Source: Onchidella celtica
Lineage: Eukaryota; Mollusca; Gastropoda; Systellommatophora; Onchidiidae
Direction of reading: 5' to 3'
DNA length: 64,000 bases
NCBI GenBank assembly: GCA_963931925.1
Contig: OZ007569.1
Span: 73,708,118 to 73,772,117, forward strand
The translations under genes and the position numbers were made by a program. Under the pieces are notes generated by a model that was not told the origin of the DNA, ran no database searches, and was given only the letters and a program-made list of their open reading frames with translations. Position 1 is the stretch's first letter. The number at the start of each line of letters is the position of its first letter. Positions 22,729 to 33,997 of the stretch are shown piece by piece.

Positions 22729-22853
22729 TGTTAAAATCGGGCAAAAAAGAAAAGGTTGTATGTAGAGAAACCTTTTCTTTTTGCCCGATTTTAACATTGC
22801 TTATAGCCCGGCTGGGACCCCACAGTTTTTCTGTGGGTTTTTCTATTTGGTTA
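22729..22853 (+). mobile_element. retroposon family H, copy 2 (near-perfect hairpin)
   Basis: Flanked by GTCTCTGACACA (22,717-22,728) and GTCTCGGACACA (22,854-22,865), 11 of 12 matching. Its first 68 bp (22,729-22,796) fold into a hairpin of about 28 bp with one bulge and an 11-nt loop: arm TGTTAAAATCGGGCAAAAAA pairs with TTTTTGCCCGATTTTAACA. It ends with CCCACAG-TTTTT-CTGTGGG followed by T5, as in the other H copies. Confidence 0.75.
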
Positions 22854-22865
22854 GTCTCGGACACA

Positions 22866-23629
22866 GACTCGCTGTGCTGAAACCGGACTAAACACTCCAA
22901 GAAAACAAAAACCAATAACATTAAAAATTTTGTTCTTGATTCAGTGGGAGCACAACTTTTGGGTTTAAAAGTACATAAAAGTACATGTTTAAACAGAAGA
23001 AGAAGGGTCTTTTTTCTTCAGCTTTGAGTTTGGATACAAACGAGCGACAGCCAAAATAACAATATACGTCAGTCTTGTCAACTACAAGATAATCCGATGT
23101 CAATTGCCCCACTTTGCGTTCCTGACTTATAAAACACAGCGCAATGTATACACAAAAAAAAAAAAGATGAAACACAAACTTCAATGCAATATAACTCTAT
23201 ATAAAATATGCAACCGTGTGTTTGTAATTACCAGACAACTCTACATTCATATTGCCCTAAAAATGAACTGCAACAAGAGAAATTAACTCTAAGCTCCCTA
23301 CAAAAACTCCTACATATATCACCATAAAATTAACATTCTTACGCAATGCCTGGCTTCACAAACGTGAAATCAGCTGGGCTCTTTGAAGTTGTTTACCTGC
23401 ATTCGTCAACAAACACTTGAAACTCTAATCAAATCTGTTTGATTCGCTGGTCAACGTCGCCCGTCTGGGAGCCCCAAATGTGCCTTGTTTATGACATGAA
23501 ACATCTCCACGTCCCAGCGAGAAATGGCATGGCTCGGCGGTCCTCAACACTGTACAAACTGGGGTCCCCACAGGCAAACAAGTGCTGACATTCCCAGGAG
23601 GACAAAAGGCAGGGCATGAGTTTGGGTTT
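22866..23629. other. no gene recognised
   Basis: AT-rich unique-looking DNA. Open frames on both strands are short and unsupported. Confidence 0.4.
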
Positions 23630-24085
23630 TGTATTTGTATTTGTATACTTCTTTCATCCCATTTGGGAAATTTGCCTTTGTGCCATTGCAGCCCAGTTAC
23701 AACTGGAGCAGGCATGTCGTCGCCACAGTGCAGTGCCGGTCGGCGGGGTTTTTATTTTTGGAGGGGGGGGGGAGATGAGGGAGGGGGGGGTGGTAGGGAT
23801 GAATTTTATTTAATTTTGCCCGGGCAGCGACCTGTTCGGCCTACTCTTTACGATTTCCAACTGCCAAGATATCTTTAACGTGCGCAACGTGCGCACGGGC
23901 CCTCCGAATTTTTTTCATCCTTGTCCGAGAAGACTAAATAATCGATCCTACTCCCTAATAGGATTAGGGACACGAAAATATGAGAAAAATCCCAAACTTC
24001 CAACATGCCTGCACCGGCCGGGTTTTGAACCCGGGACCCTTGGCATGAGAGGCGAGCACCTTGCCTCTAGACCACCTTGTCCCCA
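23630..24085 (-). mobile_element. full-length tRNA-derived SINE (minus)
   Basis: Read on the minus strand: a tRNA-like head with box A TGGTCTAGAGG (24,074-24,064) and box B GGGTTCAAAACCC (24,032-24,020); a body with CACGTTAAAGATATCTTGGC and a bulk including CGAACAGG-CGCTGCCCGGGC; a homopolymer junction; and a tail module ending AAATTTCCCAAATGGGATGA ... ATACAAATACAAATAC. RNA polymerase III transcription is expected from the boxes. Other copies lie at 30.6, 31.0 and 50.5 kb. Confidence 0.85.
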
Positions 24086-24864
24086 AACAGCTTGGAGAAA
24101 ACAGTGGCAAGACGACACGACCAATGGTCACATTGTGCTAGGTAAAAGCAAGACGATAGCCAAGAGTGTTACGAAGGACAGGACGGGATGAGACGCTACC
24201 AGAAACATCCATCAACCATCCGCGCAAGGCTGGGGATATATGGGAGTACTTGGAATTTGTTTTTTAAGTTCCCCTCCTGTTACCAAATTGAACATAAACT
24301 AAACAAATAAACAAACAAAAACTGAAACTAACTATGTCTGGCGGGATTTTTCAACTTTCTCCATAAAAATATGTTTCACTTAAATGTCGAGCACACAGCA
24401 CTGAATTACTAGTCATGAATGCCATTAAACTAATTTCTGATGTCTCGTTGATATGATTAAGCTTAGGTATTATTTAATATTGTTCCATATTGTTCAATAA
24501 TCCACATTAAATTTGCTTAACTCACTCGTAAACACATTTGTACACCATTATGAGGATTTGCGGCAAATAACGTAAAACAAAAATGTTGACCAGTCCTTTT
24601 AAACTAAGTTTCTCGGAAACAGTCGACACACCGGACTCACTCATCTGTTTCTGGCACTTCTAGCAAACTCTTCCACACTGTCGGACCAAAAAACCACTGA
24701 GGTATGACCATGTACTTAATCACCATTAGCAGTTCCTTCAAAGTTTAAATACAGGAGGCAATGATTTAGCAAAGTTGTTATGAATGATTTGTGGAAACGA
24801 TATCAAACAAATTAATATTCGACACAAGCCATTTGTTTGTCTCCATCCACCGACATCATTCTAA
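24086..24864. other. no gene or repeat recognised
   Basis: AT-rich unique-looking sequence. Confidence 0.4.
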
Positions 24865-25161
24865 GAATGTTGTTACAAGTAAGTACGACCCCCAAGTTTT
24901 TTCTTGCGTTAGGGGTACGCATTTCAAAGCCTTTTGTGACTCCAGAGCTAGAGAGCTCCTCCCGAAATACTCCTAACAACAGCCTTAATTAATTATTCTT
25001 TCAGATTTTCTTTTTGTTTTTCCCCTTTTTTTTTGGTTGAAAAGGTAGGGATTTGATCAGATTTAGGGTTGAGGATCAGGACGAGGTTAGGGATAGGCAC
25101 GTACGCGTATGCGCCCATAGCGCAAGACGCTTGGGAACCGTACGCTCGAGTTACAACAGCC
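24865..25161. mobile_element. MULE-like MITE, family W, copy 2
   Basis: Ends GAATGTTGTTACAAGTAA and GAGTTACAACAGCC. Flanks TCATTCTAA (24,856-24,864) and TCATTTTAA (25,162-25,170) match at 8 of 9, independently repeating the 9-bp duplication seen for copy 1. The interior shares GACTCCAGAGCTAGAGAGCT and the GGGTTGAGGAT region. Confidence 0.8.
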
Positions 25162-25170
25162 TCATTTTAA

Positions 25171-26199
25171 TGCACAGTTCAAAATTCAGTGGCTTTCCCT
25201 GCAAAGGACCGGCACCCCAATCAAATTTATGACTAGGACAGATTTGATATCGTCACTCGAAGTTTTGCCCAGTTCGGTATTGATCAAAATAAGTTGTGTT
25301 TATGGAAAATGCCAGCCCCCACGTCATGATGTCAACCCTGCACGGTCGTCAATAATAATTTGTGCGTCGAACCTGGAGTAGACCTAATGCCTAGTCTAGT
25401 CATTCTACCTTTCCAGTGTAACGGATCACTCGTGTCCCTGAAAATCGTTCCAGCACTTGGTGCTCCAATAGTACGTGAAAATACTTTGAGTGGTTGCGGT
25501 GAGTACTACTCACGGAGCTCTGTGGTGCTAGTCTTTTTCGCTCAATCATGAAGGGATGTGGTGCTAACTGTTGCACTGTTGACATGGATGATACGCATGC
25601 AAGACGACGTACCGAATTTTGGGGAACTGAACCGTCTCTACATCCTGTGTCTCGGGTTGCGTTACGCACGAACGACACTGTCGCAAACATCATAAACACC
25701 AGCAACAAGAGAATAACACTCCAAGTTTTGCAGATAATAGCTGGCTACTTGGATCCCAGGTAACCATGGTCAGATGAGTTGGGGGGTGGGGGTGGGGGAC
25801 AACGACAAAGTAAAAACATGTGAATCCACTAGTGTATGTAAACTGTGTACACTGGACATGTGACATGTCGCAGATTCTCAACCGTTCTTAATAAATAAGA
25901 CATATCATTATGCTCATGACATTACGAACATCTACCATGTCCGTTTGATTTAACCCATTATCTATAATTTCATATGTATATTATCAAAACGCCACAAATG
26001 CAATTTCATATTTCAGGAGTAAACTTTGATCGTAAATCTTTTCGACCATCTCGACAATATTATATTTTACGCATTGTAAAATCGCAATTCATTTTCCAAC
26101 AAAGCCAAGCAAGTGAAACTGTGACCAATGAGGGATTCAAAAGCACAACTGTCGTTGCTGTCAGCTGCTAGTAGAACGTGAGAACCCGTGAACTGGGCT
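25171..26199. other. no gene recognised
   Basis: Overlapping open frames on both strands at 25.36-25.76 kb show no family motif or splice framing. Otherwise unique-looking DNA. Confidence 0.35.
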
Positions 26200-26790
26200 G
26201 AGCTTAAGCATGGGTGGGCTTCCGCCTGACATGGTTACAAGAGCGGAGCCCAGATAACGGGACGCGACATTTGGTTGTTTATCAGCTGAATTAGGCTTTT
26301 AATCACGGGTGTAAGTAAACTGAACTGCCTGCCCGCCCCTCCACGTTATCACTTATCATCACCAGTAAACGATGGCTCCAACAGCCATGACGCATGCAAG
26401 GAAAGAATCTTTTCCTCTGCTGACGTCACCTAACGCCCTAATGTCTCGCTACTCTGTAGGCAGCCCCCCCCTCCCCCTTGAAGACCGCCCCCTCCCTTTG
26501 CCACCCTCCCCTCCTCCAATTCTAAGACAATTCACTCTTTTATGAGAATTTTCTCCATTGGGATGTTTTATCCGCTTTCAATTGTGCAGAGCGCGCGGGT
26601 GTTTTTTTCAATTGCAAGGAATGAGACACGCGGGAGTTAGAATGATGAGATTTTTGTGGTAAACATTTGTCAATATTTGGAGTTGTGGTAATGAGATTGT
26701 GCACCAAAGTTTGGCAACAGGGCGGGCATTACCTGCAGCCCAATTGCGCTCATTCGGTGCCTGCATTTCAACCGGTCCAGCATTAGTGCC
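26200..26790. promoter_or_regulatory. possible cis-regulatory segment (motif-dense, unique)
   Basis: Repeat-free, more GC-balanced than its surroundings, and dense in developmental transcription-factor words. These include several GATA cores (CAGATAACGG, ACGTTATCACTTATCATC), a CRE TGACGTCA (26,420-26,427), forkhead-like TGTTTTAT and TGTTTAT words, and TTTAATCAC. No promoter or exon visible. This is a guess from composition only. Confidence 0.15.
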
Positions 26791-27971
26791 ACTTGTAGAA
26801 ATTGTTGTTTCTTCCCCCCTCCAGTTTTCTAATTAATCTTCTGTACAAAGTCATTATTTCTCCTCAGAGATAGGAAATAAAAAATATTTGAATAGATCGG
26901 AAACGTATTTTGGCAATCCTTAATTCGTTGGCGACAGAGAAATGGGGCCGTTCCGAACAATCCTCAGTACATCTGAAGGTGATCATGAGAGAAGGAACTT
27001 TCAGTTCATTACACTATATTGAATACAGGCCTGTTTGCTTGTTGTCTGTGATCAAAGAATCCCCGCGCGCATGAATTCAAACGTGTGCGAATACTGAGTC
27101 AAACTCATCACGCCAGGGGTCGCTTGTTTGGGGATTTGGTTTTTAAGTTTAAGAACGACCAATTTTCATATTATCTCAAAGGTTCCGGCTACCACTCTTG
27201 ATATTTCATTGCCAATGTTGTCGTTTTGATATGAACAGGCCCTTACTTGAGATCAGTTACATATTGATTAATTGTATGCCGCATAGGCACAAAGCAATGC
27301 CCACACTTAAGGCAAGGCAGATGAAACCTTATAATGGTGTCCCAGGCTTCTTTTCTCTCTTTGGAAAGAAAGGCTGGAAATCTAAATGTGACTGTGTTCA
27401 GAAACGCCTAGCATGGTGTCTGTTACCACTAGCACTATTGTAGTTGACAATCTGCCTGTTCCCCTTGACTGTAGCTAGATTGGAGAACAAAATATATGCA
27501 CATCTGTGAATCAGACAGAAGACGAACATAGTAACACTTTCAGGAATCAAATGTGGCAAGAAAGAACATGGGCCAACACGTCTAGTGCCCGGGGCACATC
27601 TGGACAATATTGTAAACGTCCCACACACTGCCCGGGCCAACAGAACACTGTAATCGGTACTGAAGACGACAGACAAAATAATGAACACTCGTGTCCACAT
27701 CGTTTAAACTCAGGAATTTTCGGAATTCTGTGGATCTGTACATATTTTGATATTGATTTCACATTAATGTATTTAATGTGCATGTTATCTATAATTCAAT
27801 GAATACGGCGTGTGCGACTCTGAATACCGAATCCGTAGTTTTGATTCGCCCACCGACACATAATGATGTATACATAAGACAGCGCCACCAAATCAATGCA
27901 ATTGCACGGAAACGAAAGTTTTAGGCGTGGAACAGTGGGGGGTGGGGGGGGGGGGTTGGGGCAAAGTATCT
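26791..27971. other. no gene recognised
   Basis: Unique-looking sequence with a G-rich tract at 27,937-27,960. Open frames at 27.2-27.8 kb overlap on both strands without support. Confidence 0.35.
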
Positions 27972-28281
27972 CACTATAATGGAGCTAGAGGGTGAACCTG
28001 TAAGCATCTAAAACTTCGCGACTACACCATAAAAAATGATGAAACTTGATGTACTGCATCAATTTTTGACGAAGCGTTACGTGGACACATTCATTTTGAA
28101 CAAAAATCAGTCTATGCTATTATCTATATTAAAATCTTTTGAGTCGCAAAAACAGAGACGCATTTTCATCGGATAGAACCGAAAAGTGTGACGGGATATT
28201 TCGTCCTTGACCTCCCTTTACAAATTGGTGGTCGGAAATCAACGTTATCACATCGCTGTATTTCTGTAGCTCTATTAGTCA
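27972..28281. mobile_element. repeat family X, uninterrupted copy
   Basis: Aligns over its whole length with the two halves at 18.8-19.39 kb (ACGTGGACACATTCATTTTG, GAGACGCATTTTCATCGGAT, GGTGGTCGGAAATCAACGTT). The ends carry inverted TAATGGAGCTA / TAGCTCTATTA. It serves as the empty site for the family W insertion. Confidence 0.65.
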
Positions 28282-29690
28282 GGGCATCGAATCCAAATGC
28301 TACTTTTAATGTAGCCTAGATCTAGATAAACGGTTGGGCTTCCTACAAAGAATCTGCAAGATTTATCTTGCGCGAGTGGGCTAGTTCTGTGAATGCTTGG
28401 CCTGAGACTTGATCACTGAAACAGCATTAGTGGGTGGGCGTGTCAGTGTTGTAGGTTATGTAACCGTTTTGGTCTGTTTCACTTACGCCACCAGAAATGC
28501 CATATTTACCGTGATGCTTTACACGGCAGCCCTAACCACCCCTCCCCCCCCCCCCCCATGCACAGCGGCTAACCATGCACATTAACAAAGATTTTTTTTT
28601 TTTGGCACGGCGGCAGAATATGCGCATCCAAGATTTTAGCTGTTATCCAGAAAGAAGAACTGAAACTTGGGCGAACGAAACAGTCACGTGGCCATGGGAC
28701 ATCCAATGAAAAATGAAATAAAATTCAAAATTCCGTTTTAGGAGCAGCACAGGTTCTGTGACGTCAAGTGAAACAAATGAAAACTATGTTGACCGCACTG
28801 TCACACAGGTAGATTGTACATAAATGCCAGAATGACTGGTTTGGAGTTGGGCTCTTCATACAGTCATGACTGCACACTGTATATGGTGCCTGCTTTTTTT
28901 TTGTGTCTTGTCGTGTTTTATAAAATGTTAAACAAAAAAAGTTGTTATAATTAGAGGTTTATGGTGTAGCAGTAGAAATAAAATGTTGCCAAATCGCACT
29001 ACAAATCATGCACAAATCTTTCATGGTCAGCATTCAGCAGTTTGGATGTTGTTTTGACACACACACTAAAAAAGACCCCAACGACTGTCATTGTAATGTG
29101 GCGCACTCATGGTTATGACACACAGACAGAGTTAGGCAAAATCTAAACTGGTTTTCCTCTAACATAAGAATCTTGTTAATTTCTGCTTGTCTACGGAACC
29201 CTTTCCACCATCGGTCTCCCACCTTCCATAAACCATTGACACGCCCCTGCACTAAATGAAAATGCCACCAAGCAAAAATAAGAAAGAGGGTGACTTTTTT
29301 TTTAAGGTAAGTCAGGAGGAGACAACACAGTTAAACATCGTCAAATTCTGAGTACAATTCAGATGTGTTGACGTCTGTGATTGGCTTGCCATTAACAGCG
29401 CCTACCGATTTTAGGAAGTCTCTGATTGGTGATTTCCCGTCGCTCAATGAACAAAACACAAACTTCAGTATTTCAATTACCCGGGCTCATCATGCGCGCC
29501 AGAGATAGCTTAGTTAGCGCCACTGCTCGTCTACTGACGGCGACTGGGAAAGAACACAATTTGTGAACACGCGTAATTAGTTTAAATACACGTTACACCC
29601 ATTTAATTTCTACTCTGTTACCACATCTGTAACATTTACATGAACAGAAACAATCCAGGTGTGATTCCAAAATGCGCTATCTCCACATAT
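28282..29690. other. no gene recognised
   Basis: Unique-looking sequence with a C14-type run at 28,540-28,557 and T-runs. No exon or transposon ends found. Confidence 0.35.
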
Positions 29691-30465
29691 GTGAGTGTGC
29701 ATGAGAAAACCCACAATATGTCGACAGAGCTGATTTTGAGAAAAACGACTTTGAAGTGAAAATATGGGTCCAACACAAACTTCCAACTCGGCTGTTGCTT
29801 AGGGGACCGTGGCATGTTACAGGGTAAACTGTAGACGAGCAGTGAACTCTACTCACTACGATCTCTATAAAGGCTTTGTAATTAGACTGCGGTCTCCTAA
29901 CAAGATCCAAAAACTTTCGACTTGGCTGTTGTTTAGGGGACCGTGGCATGTTACAGTGTAAACTGTAGATGAGCAGTGAACACTACTCAGTATGATCTCC
30001 ATAACGGCTTAGTTATTAGTCCACGGTCTCCTAACAGCAATCACTCCAATATTAATGGGTCAATTAGCTATTGCCACTTTTAAGATTAAATGTCCTTTTC
30101 TCAAAATCTTGTTTTAGGGGGGTGTCTGACTTCAATTTATCAGAAATGTCTTGTCTTTTATTATGTTGCCACAAGAGGTTCGAAATTCTGCCTCTCTAAA
30201 CATATTTAAAAACAGGTTAAAAACATTTCTTTTTAAAAACTGAATTTTATAACTTGCTATGGATGTATAAAACTAGTTTGTCTGTGTGTGTGTAAGTTTA
30301 TTTGAATGTGCTTTTATGATTTTTTACTGTGTACAGCGCCTAGAGCTTTTAATGTTTTAGTCCTGGCGCTATATAAATGTATATATTATTATTATTATTA
30401 TTATGTGTACAGAACTCAAAATGTCATGTTGGCGACTTATGCCGGGTTTTGTCATGCACACTCAC
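29691..30465 (-). mobile_element. repeat family T with two internal 133-bp units, interrupted by a LINE
   Basis: Termini GTGAGTGTGCATGAGAAAAC and, inverted, GTGAGTGTGCATGACAAAAC. It carries two copies of the ~133-bp internal unit (GTGGCATGTTACAG-GTAAACTGTAGA, AACAAGATCCAAAAACTTTC); the sister copy at 60,757-61,418, inverted, has three. A LINE 3' fragment sits at 30,161-30,404. Non-coding. Confidence 0.75.
30161..30404 (+). mobile_element. LINE 3' fragment inserted in family T
   Basis: Codons 30,163-30,243 read MLPQEVRNSASLNIFKNRLK, then TFLFKN and a stop, the C-terminal tail of a LINE reverse-transcriptase protein. The 3' UTR has GTGTACAGCGCCTAGAGC and CTGGCGCTATATAAATG before (ATT)n. The family T copy at 60.8 kb reads straight across the site (CTTGTCTTTTATTAT next to TGTACAGAACTC, inverted), so both boundaries are known to within a few bases. 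No clear long target duplication. Confidence 0.8.
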
Positions 30466-30584
30466 TTACTGACTGCTGTTGTGTTCAAGTCTTTTAGCAG
30501 GTTCGCTGCTCTTGCCATTTACACCTCACTTTTCTTCTCTTTATTTTCCTTCTTCTTCTTCCTGTGGTCGGGAGTAGTTTTTTA

Positions 30585-30858
30585 GAATTTTGCTCGGGCA
30601 GCGGCCTTGTTTGGCCTGCTCTTCTCGACCTTCATCTGCCAAGGTATCATCAACGTGCGAAATGTGCACATGGGCCCTCTGAGTTTTTCGTCCTTATCCC
30701 AGAAGACTAGGTGCTGGATCCTACCTACCATAGGCTCAGGGACCGGAAATTCCCCCCCCCCCCAAAGAATTCCAACAGGCTTGCACTGACCGGGGATCGA
30801 ACCCGTTACGTTCAGCATGAGAGGCAGACACCTCGCCTCCAGGCCAATGTGCCCCCCT
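30585..30858 (-). mobile_element. SINE copy with head and body only
   Basis: Minus-strand tRNA-like head with the best box B of the set, GGGTTCGATCCCC (30,804-30,792), and box A TGGCCTGGAGG. The body has GAGCAGGCCAAACAAGGCCG. The tail module carried by the neighbouring SINE is absent, showing that head plus body can exist on its own. Confidence 0.75.
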
Positions 30859-30998
30859 CCCCCTTTTCCAATATTCAAGGGTTCATCTTGCCAAAATTGT
30901 TCATCATTTCATCCTTAATCATTGACTTGGAATCACTCATATTTGCTCACATCATTTTCTGCCAGCGGTACCTGCCTTCAATGCGTCATGAACAATAT

Positions 30999-31462
30999 TG
31001 TATTTGTATGTGTATTTGTATAACTCTTTAATCCCATAAATTGGGGAAATTTGCCTTTGTCCCATTGCAGCCCAGTTATAACTGGAGCAGGCACGTCGTC
31101 GCCACAGTGCAGCGCCGGTCGGCGGTTTTTTGGGGGGGGGGGGGGTGGAGATGAGGGAGGGAGGGGGAGGCAATGGTAGGGATGAATTTTATTTAATTTT
31201 GCCCGGGCAGCGGCCTGTTCGGCCTGCTCTTTACGATTTCCAACTGCCAAGGTATCTTTAACGTGCGCAACGTGCACACGGGCCCTCCGAAGTTTTTCTT
31301 CCTTTTCCGAGAAGACTAGGTACTCGATCCTACCCCCCAACAGGACCAGGGACACGAAAATATGAGAAAAATCCCAAACTTCCAACATGCCTGCACCGGC
31401 CGGGTTTTCAACCCGAGACCCTTGGCATGAGAGGCGAGCACCCTGCTTCTAGACCACTTTGT
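30999..31462 (-). mobile_element. full-length tRNA-derived SINE (minus)
   Basis: Same order as 23,630-24,085: head with box B GGGTTGAAAACCC (31,414-31,402), body CACGTTAAAGATACCTTGGC, a C/G homopolymer junction at 31,130-31,146, and tail GTTATAACTGGGCTGCAATG and ATACAAATACACATAC. It is about 150 bp from another SINE copy in the same orientation. Confidence 0.85.
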
Positions 31463-31538
31463 CCTACCTACAAGTACTGACAGGAAAATGTCCTGAACTT
31501 TTGGAGCAATATGTACACGTATAAGCCCAGACGTTATC

Positions 31539-32097
31539 CTGTGATGGATCTACCGTAAAACCAATGAAGCTTTAAAAGTTTCAGGACCCCCGATCCCTGA
31601 AGGACCCTGACCACAGACTAATAAATTAACCAGACTGGAAACACGAGCTTCGGGCTCTGTCGTTTTTTACGGAATTTCCCGAGCGACGACTGTATAACCA
31701 ACATGGCCGCTGCTCGGGAAATTCCGATTCTAGTTCTATCTGCAGTAGAAATTTCTTTTTATCTGTCAAGATTGGTTGTACATGTATGAATTTCTTGGTG
31801 CGGAACCAAACTTCCGCGTTCAGTAGGCGCGTCAAAATGGTATCATTCACAATTGTAGCTATGCTGAAGCGCTGGTCGCTACCTTAAACCTAATATGGCG
31901 GATGGTTCATGACCTTTCGCTGTTTTTTGACGTCACACAATGGGATCATCCAGTCTGGGTGTTTTAATAGTCTGTGACCCTGACCAAACCTTTCTTCTTA
32001 ACTAGTGAGTTTTGGGTGTTGCAATGGCGTTGCTGTATGTGAAGGGACCCCACGACAGTTCAAGCTTCAGCGTCTCAAATATACAGGTCCGCCACTG
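31539..32097. mobile_element. hAT-type MITE, family C, copy 4, split by another MITE
   Basis: Outer ends CTGTGATGGATC and GTCCGCCACTG, flanks ACGTTATC/ACCTCATC (6 of 8). Removing 31,612-31,976 and one copy of ACCCTGAC restores an element colinear with copy 3 of this family. It is therefore older than the element nested in it. Confidence 0.75.
31612..31976. mobile_element. hAT-type MITE, family B (CACAGACTAATAAA termini), copy 1
   Basis: 365 bp with inverted ends CACAGACTAATAAATTAACC and, reversed from the right, CACAGACTATTAAAACACCC. A perfect 8-bp duplication ACCCTGAC flanks it. Inside is a second inverted pair, GGAATTTCCCGAGCG / GCTCGGGAAATTCC. Copies at 46,035-46,399 and 60,271-60,640 are inverted relative to this one. 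Confidence 0.9.
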
Positions 32098-32986
32098 ACC
32101 TCATCCTAGAACACCCAAAACCGTGTTCATTATGAACAAATAAAATAAAAATCCTGTAATAAAAAAATTCCCAAAGATTATCATCCCTGGATGTCTTTTT
32201 CCGTGTGCTAAAACCGTATCTCAGTGCATACATGTATTCTTACCGCGTATTTAAGTTCATGCAATTGTCAACATCGGACTAGAACTGTACAAAATCGTGA
32301 ATGATTCAACTCATCTGTATAATGAGCCTTTCTTTTTAACTTTTTATTTCAATTTAATAACACAGGATGAAAAAAAGGAAAATACTAAATAGCCATTTTC
32401 ATTTCTACATTCTCAAGCGAAACCTCATAATTACATTATGATTTTTGACCTTCGCTTCCTCCTCGGTGGTCAAACTGATTCAGTTGGCCGATTGACCAAT
32501 GAAAGTTCCATCGCTGTCATGTTTGCGCGGTGAAGTTTTCGAAAAAAGGTTAGGTTAGGTTAAGTTAGCCACTTGGCCACAATAACCGTCTCGTCGGCCC
32601 AAAGTCTTCATATTGTTTTGTTGTTCTTCTTGTTGTCGTTGATGATGATGTTGTTTTTTTGGCCGTTAATTACCTACGGAGATCATTTTGGTCCACTAGC
32701 CACAATACCCAAGTGCCGGATTTGGATTTGGTGAGGCCTTAAGCCATTTATAAAACTTGAAGGCCAGAACGTCTGAAACAGACCATTTGGCAGCCATAAA
32801 ACGAAACTGAAAACATAAAAATATGCATTTCAAGAACCGAATCTATTTTCAAGATTAATAAGCTTAAAATATTACTTATACTAATTCCGTATGTGTACAC
32901 AGAGTTTGAGTTTGGAGGAAGTACGTTGACACGATAACAATGAACAGACTTATTGTGCTAGAAAGGAGTAAGACGATTGACAGAAT
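32098..32986. other. no gene recognised
   Basis: Unique-looking AT-rich sequence with a GATGATGATG/GTTGTTCTTCTTG low-complexity patch at 32,610-32,660. Confidence 0.35.
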
Positions 32987-33398
32987 ATAGGCCCATTGCG
33001 CATATAGGTCATCTTTGTTGTAAGGACCATGGCGATAGTAGCATTGACTTTGATTCGTTAGCTGATTTGCACTGCGAGCACTTGAGGCGTCGCGAACCAA
33101 CCGGCGGCGAGCTAAACTTAGTTCACCACTGTAAACAATGTCACGTGTGTACATGCACATGGGAGACGTTCGGTCAATTCTTTCACTTCCTTTCCCTTGT
33201 TTTGCACGGATGGTAGGGAATCTGACCAGCTTGGATACATCCTTTCCACCCCTGTCATAAGAGTCAACTGCAATACGACCAGCGGGCATTTTAACCACTT
33301 AGACATATCTCGAAGTTACACTCATCAGCTGGTCCACCGGCCATCTTGGGTGTCGGAAGAACAAAAACACTCTGTGGCGTCATTCGCAATGGGCCTAT
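32987..33398 (-). mobile_element. THAP-bearing MITE, copy A
   Basis: 412 bp with inverted ends ATAGGCCCATTGCG / CGCAATGGGCCTAT. On the minus strand from the ATG at 33,289 it encodes MPAGRIAVDSYDRGGKDVSK, then LVRFPTIR. This is the start of a THAP zinc finger, but both zinc cysteines of the intact copies (CIAVDC) are replaced here (R and S), and a frameshift follows near the GKEVKELTER segment. The second half of the domain (C-x2-H) is absent. No clear target duplication. Confidence 0.75.
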
Positions 33399-33730
33399 AA
33401 CGCAACGATAGGACAGAAGGAGTGCAAAGAAACAACAACATTTTAACAGCAAAATTAAAAAATTAAAAACAATAATAAAATTTTGTAATTTTGTGAGTGC
33501 CCAGCCGACTGTACAGCCCTAAGCTGGCTAACTTATTTAGCTTGTGTCTAAATCCGGCATTACTATAACTGGCCTCTATTCACGATTAAGTAGCATCAGG
33601 ACTTCGCCTATCTACCCCTTTCCTCCCAAACTCCAGCAGTGTGACCATCTCGAATGAAGACCAGGTTGATTAATCCAGTGATATAGCATTAAATCCCTCC
33701 ATGAAAATCAGCAAATCACAATGCCCGCTT

Positions 33731-33997
33731 GCGTGATTTTTTTTTTTCGTCCGAGCTTTACCAAATTCAGGGAGCGGGGCAGCAACACACCTCCAAACAC
33801 AGGACAGCTCCAACACATCCCGGGGATTTTTGGTGACTTTCAGAGTCATAATAGGCACAGTCCAGAGATTGCAGCACCCATGGCAGTGTTCGATAGGACG
33901 AGAAATCCCTTAGCCGGTGACTTGTGTTTGGGGGTGTGTTGCTGCAACGCTCCTGAATTTGGTAAGGTACTAGGTGAGTACGAAAAAAAAATCACGC
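33731..33997. mobile_element. MITE with ~75-bp inverted repeats
   Basis: The left arm starts GCGTGATTTTTTTTTTTCGT and continues CTTTACCAAATTCAGGGAGC, GCAGCAACACACC, CCAAACACAGG. The right arm is its complement with a few changes (GTGTGTTGCTGCAACGCTCC, GAATTTGGTAAG). A ~110-bp unique centre lies between. Flanks GCCCGCTT/GCCCGTTC hint at a worn duplication. No recognised relative elsewhere in the window. Confidence 0.75.

Noticed and set aside
22801..22853. Stem-loop plus T-run as a Helitron 3' end or bacterial-type terminator
   Set aside because: No CTRR end or A/T target for a Helitron; 12-18-bp target duplications show retroposition, and the genome is eukaryotic.
24020..24074. tRNA gene (box A and box B)
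   Set aside because: Part of a dispersed SINE. The cloverleaf is incomplete, and the same head recurs at 30.8, 31.4 and 50.86 kb attached to the SINE body.
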